From positions 1 to 8,493 of the forward strand of contig CAADTP010000036.1 in assembly GCA_900751995.1 (NCBI GenBank): 8,493 nt of DNA, read 5' to 3'. This DNA is from Lachnospiraceae bacterium. Its GTDB lineage: Bacteria > Bacillota > Clostridia > Lachnospirales > Lachnospiraceae. The translations under genes were made by a program, and so were the position numbers. This document shows positions 1 through 5,090 of the stretch, in pieces (positions within the stretch are counted from its first letter, which is position 1; every line of letters begins with the position of its first letter). The notes below the pieces were generated by a model. That model was not told the origin of the DNA. It saw only the letters and a program-made list of their open reading frames with translations, and did not search any database.

Positions 1-392
1 TCGTCTATTCCTGTAAATACCATGTAGTATGGTGCCCCAAATATAGACGAAAAGTATTAACGAACGGTGTAGATGTCCGGCTGAAGGAGCTGCTCACAGA
101 GTATGCTGCAAATCTTTCTGTAGACATTCTGGAAATGGAGATCATGCCGGATCATGTTCATATGCTGCTGGAAGTAGATCCTCAGTTTGGAATCCACAAA
201 GCTGTAAAATCGTTCAAAGGCTATACGTCCAGAATTTTAAGACAGGAATTTCCCCATCTCAAAACGAAAATGCCGACGCTCTGGACAAACAGCTATTTTG
301 TATCTACCGTTGGCGGTGCCCCGCTGGAAGCAGTAAAACAGTATATCGAAAACCAGAAAACATCGCAGAGACAAAAGGATAAGATGGGCTAA
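1..392 (+). CDS. tnpA: IS200/IS605 transposase TnpA (Y1 HUH), 5'-truncated by window edge
   Basis: This enzyme nicks and rejoins single-stranded DNA at the element ends through a 5'-phosphotyrosine link. The frame is open from base 3 (Val-Tyr-Ser-Cys-Lys-Tyr, then HVVWCPKYRRKVL, a family hallmark), so the true start lies upstream and the in-frame ATG at 135 is internal. The metal-binding HUH motif is PDHVHMLL, with the two histidines at codons 153-155 and 159-161. The nucleophilic tyrosine lies in KQYIENQ at codon 342-344. About 129 residues are visible and the family is usually 130-155 long, so only some 10-25 residues should be missing. All catalytic residues are present, so the protein is probably active. 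It ends with TAA at 390-392, sharing one base with the tnpB start (TAATG), which suggests translational coupling. Confidence 0.95.
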   Translation, partial: VYSCKYHVVWCPKYRRKVLTNGVDVRLKELLTEYAANLSVDILEMEIMPDHVHMLLEVDPQFGIHKAVKSFKGYTSRILRQEFPHLKTKMPTLWTNSYFVSTVGGAPLEAVKQYIENQKTSQRQKDKMG

Positions 393-1489
393 TGCAAAAA
401 GGAATCAAATTCAGAATCTACCCGAACAGAGAACAGAAAAACTTCATCCACCAGACGCTGGGATGCTGCCGGCTGATCTACAACCGGGGACTTGCCATGC
501 GCAAGGAAAGCTATGAAGAAGGGAAGAAGATTGGATATACCCAGACTTCCGCCATGCTGACCGAACTGAAAAGACAGGAGGAGTTTGCTTTTTTGAAAGC
601 AGCAGATTCCATTGCCTTACAGCAGTCTCTGCGGGATCTCGACCGGAGCTTTGTGAATTTCTTTCAAAAACGTGCTTCCTATCCAACCTTCAAGAGCAAA
701 CATAACCGGTTCCAGTCATACAGAACGGTCAATCAAAAAGATAATATCCGTATTGTGGGAAGATATATCAAACTTCCGAAACTTGGATTTGTCAAAATAC
801 GCCAGTCGATGGAAGTGGGAAAAATTAATCACGTAACCATTGAGTACACACCGGCCGGAAAATATTTTGCAGTCTTAAATATTGATTTCGAACCGGAACC
901 ACGCCCAAATGCTGGAGGAACGATTGGAATTGATGTCGGAATCAAAGCATTCTATTCTGACAGCAATGGAAATACGGTATCAAATCCCAGATATCTGGAA
1001 CGCTCCATGCGAAAACTCATAAGAGAACAGCGCAGACTTTCCCGGAAGCAGAAAGATTCCCATAACCGCGGGAAGCAGCGGCTCAGGGTAGCCAGAGTGC
1101 ATGAGAAAATAGCCAATCAGCGGAATGATTTCCTGCAGAAACAGTCAACGATGCTGGTGCGCGAAAACCAAACCATCTGTATCGAGGATCTGAACGTGAA
1201 GGGAATGATCCGGAACCATAAACTGGCAAAATCCATAGCAAGTGTTTCCTGGGCAAAGTTTTTCGAAATGCTGGAATATAAAGCCAGCTGGTATGGAAAT
1301 GAAATTCAAAGAGTACCAACGATGTATCCGAGCAGTCAAACCTGCAGCTCTTGCGGCTACAGAAATCCACGGATAAAAAATCTGAGCATTCGTATCTGGG
1401 AGTGCCCGAAATGCCATGCAGTTCATGACCGGGATACGAATGCAAGCATTAATATTCTGAAAAAAGCACTGCAGATGCAGTCTGCATAA
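392..1489 (+). CDS. tnpB: TnpB RNA-guided nuclease of IS200/IS605 element
   Basis: TnpB proteins are compact RuvC nucleases, ancestors of Cas12, guided by an RNA made from the element's right end. They help keep the element by cutting the site it has left. The protein has 365 residues, normal for the family. An N-terminal helix-turn-helix-like/OrfB region (FRIYPNREQKNFIHQTLGCC, residues 8-27) is followed by the RuvC parts: Asp181 in GIDVG, Glu265 in CIEDLNVKGM and a final Asp, probably Asp348, in HDRDTNAS. The zinc finger is Cys318-x2-Cys321 and Cys338-x2-Cys341. No frameshift or missing catalytic residue was seen, so the nuclease is probably functional. The ATG overlaps the tnpA stop by one base. 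An AAGG about 13 bases upstream is a weak ribosome binding site, which fits coupled translation. Confidence 0.95.
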   Translation: MQKGIKFRIYPNREQKNFIHQTLGCCRLIYNRGLAMRKESYEEGKKIGYTQTSAMLTELKRQEEFAFLKAADSIALQQSLRDLDRSFVNFFQKRASYPTFKSKHNRFQSYRTVNQKDNIRIVGRYIKLPKLGFVKIRQSMEVGKINHVTIEYTPAGKYFAVLNIDFEPEPRPNAGGTIGIDVGIKAFYSDSNGNTVSNPRYLERSMRKLIREQRRLSRKQKDSHNRGKQRLRVARVHEKIANQRNDFLQKQSTMLVRENQTICIEDLNVKGMIRNHKLAKSIASVSWAKFFEMLEYKASWYGNEIQRVPTMYPSSQTCSSCGYRNPRIKNLSIRIWECPKCHAVHDRDTNASINILKKALQMQSA

Positions 1490-1637
1490 AGATGAAAAGC
1501 TGTACCGTAGGGCATACGGGAACAGGATAAACATAGCTTGTGGACACTGTGTAAGACATTGCAGTAACGTAAGGTATTCGTCAATGCAGTGGTGGAAGAA
1601 ACAAGAATCCCCCTGCTTTAGCTGTGGGGAGTGTCAA
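1490..1637 (+). ncRNA. Probable omega-RNA (reRNA) scaffold and IS right end
   Basis: The 148 bases between the tnpB stop and the element end encode no protein but hold several short stems. These are CCGTA/TACGG at 1505-1519 with a 5-base loop, CATTG/CAATG at 1557-1586, and the terminal hairpin TCCCC...GGGGA at 1608-1630 with a TTTA loop. In studied TnpB systems the guide RNA scaffold comes from exactly this place, often starting inside the end of tnpB, and its guide is the flanking host sequence. Here the guide would start at 1638. The location and stems are seen. Transcription and exact 5' and 3' ends are inferred. Confidence 0.65.
1608..1630 (+). repeat. IS right-end imperfect hairpin
   Basis: TCCCC (1608-1612) pairs with GGGGA (1626-1630). 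An inner GC/GC pair closes a TTTA loop (1617-1620), and unpaired bases lie between the two stems. TnpA of this family recognises such subterminal hairpins as single strands and cuts a few bases away; here that would be after TCAA at 1634-1637. Confidence 0.75.
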
Positions 1638-1716
1638 GTCTGCGTCTCAAATACGCTGCTTCTTTTTCATACTCTGTAATGGAAAACCAAGGAAAATCTC
1701 TTTTTACCTCTCTCAT
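1638..1716 (-). pseudogene. 5' fragment of a gene cut by the IS (DUF2812-like N-terminus)
   Basis: On the minus strand an ATG at 1716 begins 26 codons that stop abruptly at the IS end. The peptide starts MREVKRDFPWFSITEYEKEA and continues AYLRRR. An aromatic 'WF..TEYEKE..YLRR' opening resembles the start of DUF2812 proteins, which often sit beside PadR-type regulators; this match is from memory and the fragment is short. Reading on into the element adds only six residues before TAA at 1618-1620, so the product would be a 32-residue remnant. The rest of the gene should lie beyond the left end of the element, outside the window. What is secure is a well-formed translation start directly abutting the IS boundary; the family name is less sure. 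Confidence 0.6.
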
Positions 1717-1723
1717 AGCGCTG

Positions 1724-1729
1724 CCTCCT
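1724..1729 (-). promoter_or_regulatory. Ribosome binding site of the interrupted minus-strand gene
   Basis: The minus strand reads AGGAGG here, seven bases before the ATG at 1716. This is an ideal Shine-Dalgarno site and the main reason to believe that the short minus-strand frame is a true gene start rather than chance. Confidence 0.65.
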
Positions 1730-1860
1730 GTGCATTACGATACAATCGGTTGATTCTTCCTGATTGCGGAAATGATTTTTCAGACACGCTCTGGCTTCTC
1801 TTCGGAAAAAGAAAGTAATAGCCACCAAAAATATCGGAAAAACTTTGTGAAAAAATAGAA

Positions 1861-1889
1861 TTGTGTTTTGCAAGGGTTCCATGTAAAAT
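1861..1889 (+). promoter_or_regulatory. Candidate sigma-A promoter of the MATE gene
   Basis: TTGTGT (1861-1866) and TAAAAT (1884-1889) are separated by 17 bases. They lie about 44 bases before the MATE start codon, so the 5' untranslated leader would be short. Two purine-rich stretches follow, AGGAGG at 1897-1902 and AAGGAG at 1915-1920. No operator is obvious. The stretch from 1717 to 1860 holds no other gene I can support. Confidence 0.5.
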
Positions 1890-1932
1890 AGCGGGCAGGA
1901 GGAGAAAGAGAGAAAAGGAGATTCTTAATCTT

Positions 1933-3294
1933 ATGGGAACAAATGAAAAGAATATGACTGCGGGATCCCCCGGAAAACTGATCATAACGTTTGCCATACC
2001 ATTGATGCTCGGAAATATTTTCCAGCAGTTTTATACGATGGCGGACACCATGATTGTTGGCCGGGTGGTAGGAGTAGAAGCGTTGGCGGCAGTAGGCGCC
2101 GGAGACTGGCTGGTCTGGCTGGTGCTGGGCATCATGACAGGTATCACACAGGGCTTTTCGATTCTTGTATCGCAGTACTATGGAGCAGGGGAAAAGGAAA
2201 ATCTGAAATGTGCGGTGGCGAAAAGCTATATTATGACAGCATTACTGTCTGTGATTGTACTCGCGGTAAGTGAAGGAGCAGTTTATCACGTTCTTTTATT
2301 TTTGCAGACACCGGATAATGTTATTGATCTGACGATGCTATATTTGCGGCTGATTTTTGCGGGAGTCCCGATTATAGCTGCCTATAATATCTTTGCGGCG
2401 ATCCTGAGGGCACTTGGAAACAGCAGATCTCCACTGATTGCAATGACAGTGGCAGCAGTGATCAATGTGGGACTTGACCTGCTGTTTGTGGCAGTTTTTG
2501 GCTGGGGCGTAGCCGGAGCAGCCGTGGCGACTGTTATTGCACAGGGATTTTCAGCCTTGTACTGTCTGCTTGTATTACGGAAAATCAGGGATATCCGACT
2601 GGAAAAGGAGGATTTTTACAGGCAACCGTCTATGAGTCTGCGGCTTTTGAAGCTGGGTACTCCTCTTGCCATACAGAACGTGATCATTTCTGTGGGAGGA
2701 CTTACGGTGCAGTATGTGATCAATGGCTTTGGCTTTCTGTTTGTAGCCGGATTTACGGCAACGAACAAGCTGTATGGAATTTTGGAGATGGCGGCCGTTT
2801 CCTATGGATATGCGATTACAACGTATGTAGGGCAGAATCTTGGCGCAAAGAAATATCAGAGAATCCGAAAAGGTGTGCGCAGCGGTACGTATATGGCAGT
2901 GCTCACTTCTGTTTTCATTTCCGGTATGATGGTGCTGATTGGGCGTAATATATTGTCTCTGTTTGTATCCGGTGAACCGGAGCAGATCAGACAGGTGTTA
3001 GATATTGCATATAAGTATTTGTTTATCATGGCTGTCTTTTTGTGGATACTGTATTTGCTGCATGTGTATCGTTCCGCGATCCAGGGGCTGGGCAATACTT
3101 TGATTCCGCTTGCCAGCGGCATTGCGGAATTTGTGATGCGTGTCAGCGTTGCGCTGCTGCTGCCGAAATGGATCGGCGAAGAGGGAATATACTATGCCGA
3201 GATCTGTGCATGGAGCAGTGCGGCTGTTTTACTGATCATAAGCTATATGATTCTGATACGAAAATATAAAGATGCTAAAACGTCAGAAAGCTGA
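1933..3294 (+). CDS. MATE-family multidrug/cation efflux antiporter
   Basis: This is a membrane antiporter that exports organic cations, drugs or metabolites in exchange for Na+ or H+. It has 453 residues, the usual MATE length, with about twelve hydrophobic segments in two related halves. The first half opens with PGKLIITFAIPLMLGNIFQQ, containing the TM1 proline (Pro23), followed by MADTMIVGR (36-44), a strong family marker. VSQYYGAG (79-86) and ALGNSRSPLI (160-169) follow. The second half repeats the pattern from about residue 238 (LKLGTPLAIQNVIIS), with VGQNLGAKK near 299-307. The ATG at 1933 is chosen because AAGGAG lies 12 bases upstream and homology starts just after it. The in-frame ATG at 1882 or upstream codons would add an Arg/Lys-rich stretch overlapping the promoter. 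The substrate cannot be told from sequence. It is a single-gene unit, closed by the palindrome at 3363-3473. Confidence 0.93.
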   Translation: MGTNEKNMTAGSPGKLIITFAIPLMLGNIFQQFYTMADTMIVGRVVGVEALAAVGAGDWLVWLVLGIMTGITQGFSILVSQYYGAGEKENLKCAVAKSYIMTALLSVIVLAVSEGAVYHVLLFLQTPDNVIDLTMLYLRLIFAGVPIIAAYNIFAAILRALGNSRSPLIAMTVAAVINVGLDLLFVAVFGWGVAGAAVATVIAQGFSALYCLLVLRKIRDIRLEKEDFYRQPSMSLRLLKLGTPLAIQNVIISVGGLTVQYVINGFGFLFVAGFTATNKLYGILEMAAVSYGYAITTYVGQNLGAKKYQRIRKGVRSGTYMAVLTSVFISGMMVLIGRNILSLFVSGEPEQIRQVLDIAYKYLFIMAVFLWILYLLHVYRSAIQGLGNTLIPLASGIAEFVMRVSVALLLPKWIGEEGIYYAEICAWSSAAVLLIISYMILIRKYKDAKTSES

Positions 3295-3362
3295 TGCAGT
3301 CTCGCCTGCAAGAGGATTTTAGATCTCTTACCCCGCTTAAAGCATAAGTAAGAAATAATACA

Positions 3363-3473
3363 AAAAAAGCAGTGCTGCAGAACGCAAACTACAGGAAACA
3401 GATGGGAAGGCGTACCCGAGGTACGACAAAAATCTGTCATGCGGTAATTTGCGCTCTGTGGGACTGCTTTTTT
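3363..3473 (+). terminator. Long palindromic terminator, probably bidirectional
   Basis: Bases 3363-3392 pair with 3444-3473 over 30 positions, with only three mismatches and two G-U pairs. The outer part is AAAAAAGCAGT/ACTGCTTTTTT. Inside lie a second stem, ACAGAT/ATCTGT (3398-3403 with 3432-3437), and an apical one, CGTAC/GTACG (3411-3415 with 3421-3425). On the plus strand the T run at 3468-3473 follows the stem; on the minus strand the A run at 3362-3368 reads as T, so either direction could terminate. It lies 69 bases after the MATE stop. It is much longer than a usual terminator, so it could also be a dispersed palindromic element doing this job. Confidence 0.75.
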
Positions 3474-3549
3474 GCATGATTCTTGGAGTTTTGGGGAATT
3501 ACGACAAGAAATAACCAAAAATTTCAATAACTAATCCAAAAATATTCTA

Positions 3550-3578
3550 TTTTTTTTTAGGCCTCTTGTGATTATAAT
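3550..3578 (+). promoter_or_regulatory. Candidate mgl operon promoter
   Basis: A perfect -10 box TATAAT (3573-3578) lies 59 bases before the mglB start codon. At 17 bases spacing the -35 position (3550-3555) is only TTTTTT, within a nine-T run, and the DNA from 3510 to 3558 is very A/T rich like an UP element. A good -10 with a poor -35 suggests dependence on an activator, as is common for sugar uptake operons. I saw no convincing catabolite (cre) site. Apart from this promoter, the palindrome upstream and the leader hairpin, the 343 bases between the MATE gene and mglB hold nothing else I can name. Confidence 0.55.
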
Positions 3579-3586
3579 GAATTCAT
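3577..3586. promoter_or_regulatory. Small palindrome over the predicted transcription start (possible operator)
   Basis: ATGAATTCAT is a perfect 10-base palindrome overlapping the end of the -10 box and the expected start point near 3585. The position would suit a repressor site, but its shortness means it may be chance. Confidence 0.25.
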
Positions 3587-3588
3587 CA

Positions 3589-3611
3589 GCTAGGAACGAA
3601 GCGAATCTAGC
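3589..3611 (+). promoter_or_regulatory. Leader hairpin before mglB
   Basis: GCTAG (3589-3593) pairs with CTAGC (3607-3611), with one more G-U pair inside and a loop of about 11 bases. It would form at the very 5' end of the mgl mRNA, 14 bases ahead of the GGGAGG ribosome binding site (3625-3630). Such a 5' stem may protect the mRNA; it is not followed by a U run and does not hide the ribosome site. Confidence 0.4.
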
Positions 3612-3637
3612 AAAATCACCAAACGGGAGGAATAAAA

Positions 3638-4942
3638 ATGAAAAGAAAAGCATTAGCAGCAATTATGGCAGTAGCTATGGCAGTATCCATGGCTGGTTGT
3701 GGAGGATCCACATCAGAGTCTAAAGATTCTACCCAGAAAACAGAAACAGCAGATTCTACGGCATCAACGGGCGGAAGCGTAGAAAACAAGGACAAACCTC
3801 TGTGCTGGTTCAACCGTCAGCCATCCAGCAGTGCTACCGGCGAACTGGACAAAGATGCTCTGAACTTCAACGGAAATACTTATTATGTAGGTTTCGATGC
3901 AAATCAGGGTGCTGAGCTGCAGGGACAGATGGTTCTGGATTACATCAAGAAAAACGCAGACACGATCGACAGAAACGGTGACGGCGTAATCGGATATGTT
4001 CTGGCAATCGGTGATATCGGACATAACGATTCTATCGCTCGTACACGTGGTGTTCGTTCCGCACTTGGAACAGGTGTAGATGCAGACGGCGGAGTAGATT
4101 CTACACCGGCCGGAACAAACGTAGACGGAAAAGCAAAGGTTGTGCAGGATGCAACTCTGGATGTAGACGGAAAAACATATACCATCCGTGAGCTGGCTTC
4201 TCAGGAAATGAAAAACTCAGCAGGTGCAACATGGGATGCTGCAACAGCTGGTAACGCGATCGGAACATGGACAGCTTCCTTCGGTGATCAGATCGATGTT
4301 GTAGTTTCCAACAACGATGGTATGGGAATGTCAATGTTCAATGCATGGGCAAAAGACAACAAAGTTCCTACCTTCGGTTATGATGCAAACAGCGATGCTG
4401 TAGCAGCAATCGGTGAAGGATATGGCGGAACAATTTCTCAGCATGCAGACGTTCAGGCTTACCTGACACTGAGAGTTCTGCGTAACGCACTGGACGGAGT
4501 AGATATCAATACCGGTATCGGTACAGCAGATGAAGCCGGCAACTGCCTGACAGAGGGTGAAGATTACAGATACAGCGAAGAAGAGAGATCTTACTACGCA
4601 TTAAATATTGCTGTAACAGCCGATAACTACAACGATTTCACAGATTCTACAAAAGTTTACGACAAGGTTGCAAAACAGCTGGATGAAAGCAAGAGCCCAT
4701 CCAAAAAAGTATGGCTGAATATCTACAACGCATCGGATAACTTCCTGAGCTCTACCTATCAGCCTCTGCTGGAGAAATATGATGATCTGCTGAACCTGAA
4801 GGTAGATTACATCGGTGGAGACGGACAGACAGAGTCCAATATCACAAACCGTCTTGGAAACCCGAGCGAGTATGATGCTTTTGCAATTAACATGGTTAAG
4901 ACCGATAATGCAGCAGCATATACATCACTTCTCTCCAAATAA
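3638..4942 (+). CDS. mglB: Galactose/glucose-binding lipoprotein, circularly permuted MglB
   Basis: This is the extracellular sugar receptor of the Mgl ABC transporter. A lipoprotein signal ends at Ala-Gly-Cys21, followed by a Ser/Thr-rich tether to about residue 51. Residues 52-337 match the middle and end of E. coli MglB: WFNRQPS resembles its FFNKEPS, and AVTADNYNDF near 325-334 resembles its C-terminal end. After a linker (338-356), residues 357-434 match the start of MglB: IYNASDNFLS resembles IYKYDDNFMS, and AINMVKTDNAAA resembles AINLVDPAAA. The order is therefore rotated, with the break in the loop before the strand carrying Asn59. Sugar-contact residues map as Asp367, Phe369, Asn59, His129, Asp131, Arg135, Trp199, Asn226 and Asp249. 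A calcium-type loop, DRNGDGVIG, lies at 111-119. An insertion of about 40 residues near 145-190 carries two NVDGK/DVDGK repeats. GGGAGG lies seven bases before the ATG. The exact sugar preference (galactose, glucose or methyl-galactoside) is inferred. Confidence 0.93.
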   Translation: MKRKALAAIMAVAMAVSMAGCGGSTSESKDSTQKTETADSTASTGGSVENKDKPLCWFNRQPSSSATGELDKDALNFNGNTYYVGFDANQGAELQGQMVLDYIKKNADTIDRNGDGVIGYVLAIGDIGHNDSIARTRGVRSALGTGVDADGGVDSTPAGTNVDGKAKVVQDATLDVDGKTYTIRELASQEMKNSAGATWDAATAGNAIGTWTASFGDQIDVVVSNNDGMGMSMFNAWAKDNKVPTFGYDANSDAVAAIGEGYGGTISQHADVQAYLTLRVLRNALDGVDINTGIGTADEAGNCLTEGEDYRYSEEERSYYALNIAVTADNYNDFTDSTKVYDKVAKQLDESKSPSKKVWLNIYNASDNFLSSTYQPLLEKYDDLLNLKVDYIGGDGQTESNITNRLGNPSEYDAFAINMVKTDNAAAYTSLLSK

Positions 4943-4966
4943 TTTAGAGACAGAATAAAAGTGTAA

Positions 4967-5022
4967 ATGGCAACGATTCAGAGCCATGCGAAATCGAGAT
5001 GAGGTTTCTGAATCGTTACCGT
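4967..5022 (+). repeat. Intergenic hairpin between mglB and mglA, repeat copy 1
   Basis: Bases 4967-4983 pair with 5006-5022 over about 17 positions, with one mismatch and two G-U pairs; the centre is ACGATTCAGA with TCTGAATCGT. The top of the 5' arm and the loop contain ATTCAGAGCCATGCGAAAT (4976-4994), which recurs exactly at 8443-8461. It has no following U run, so it is not a simple terminator. Lying after the receptor gene, it probably shields the mglB message from 3' decay and gives more receptor than ATPase and permease. It also looks like one copy of a dispersed repeat family. Confidence 0.7.
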
Positions 5023-5040
5023 AAATGAATGAAATTATAG

Positions 5041-5067
5041 AGGGGTGTCAGCAATGATACCCTTCTT
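5041..5067 (+). terminator. Second mglB-mglA hairpin with T-rich tail (possible attenuator)
   Basis: AGGGGTGTC (5041-5049) pairs with GATACCCTT (5056-5064) through a six-base loop, with two G-U pairs. A pyrimidine-rich CTTT follows. The tail is weak, so at most it would stop part of the transcripts before mglA, adding to the receptor excess. It ends about 14 bases before the mglA ribosome binding site, AAAGGAAG (5076-5083). Confidence 0.45.
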
Positions 5068-5090
5068 TACTAAGAAAAGGAAGCGCAGCT

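Larger units (their letters stand above)
1..1637 (+). mobile_element. IS200/IS605-family insertion sequence, right part (left end outside window)
   Basis: The order tnpA (Y1 transposase), tnpB, structured non-coding right end is that of an IS605-type element. Such elements move as single strands through peel-and-paste transposition and make no target duplication or terminal inverted repeats. The right boundary is placed after TCAA at 1634-1637, just past an imperfect hairpin (1608-1630). TCAA-type cleavage tetranucleotides after a terminal hairpin are known for the family. The placement is supported independently, because a minus-strand coding frame with its own ribosome binding site runs right up to base 1638. 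The left end and its insertion tetranucleotide are not in the window. Confidence 0.88.

Noticed and set aside
135..137. ATG at 135 as the tnpA start
   Set aside because: The frame upstream to base 3 is open and encodes the conserved YHVVWCPKYRRK motif, so this ATG is internal and the gene begins before the window.
1624..1818. Plus-strand frame of 64 codons starting in the IS right end
   Set aside because: It crosses the IS boundary, begins in the terminal hairpin, lacks a ribosome site and lies opposite the better-supported minus-strand gene start.
1861..1932. Upstream in-frame extension of the MATE protein
   Set aside because: It would overlap the -35/-10 pair, has no ATG with a ribosome site, and encodes an Arg/Lys-rich stretch not typical of the family.
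1713..1997. Minus-strand frame of 94 codons whose TGA overlaps the ATG of the interrupted gene (ATGA)
   Set aside because: The overlap hints at a coupled upstream gene, but the frame runs antisense through the MATE promoter and start, the peptide is not recognised, and its ATG lacks support. It could at most be the tail of a decayed gene.
3595..3608. Possible catabolite-response (cre) site near GAACGAAGCGAATC
   Set aside because: It has a central CG-like core but does not match the cre consensus halves well enough to call.
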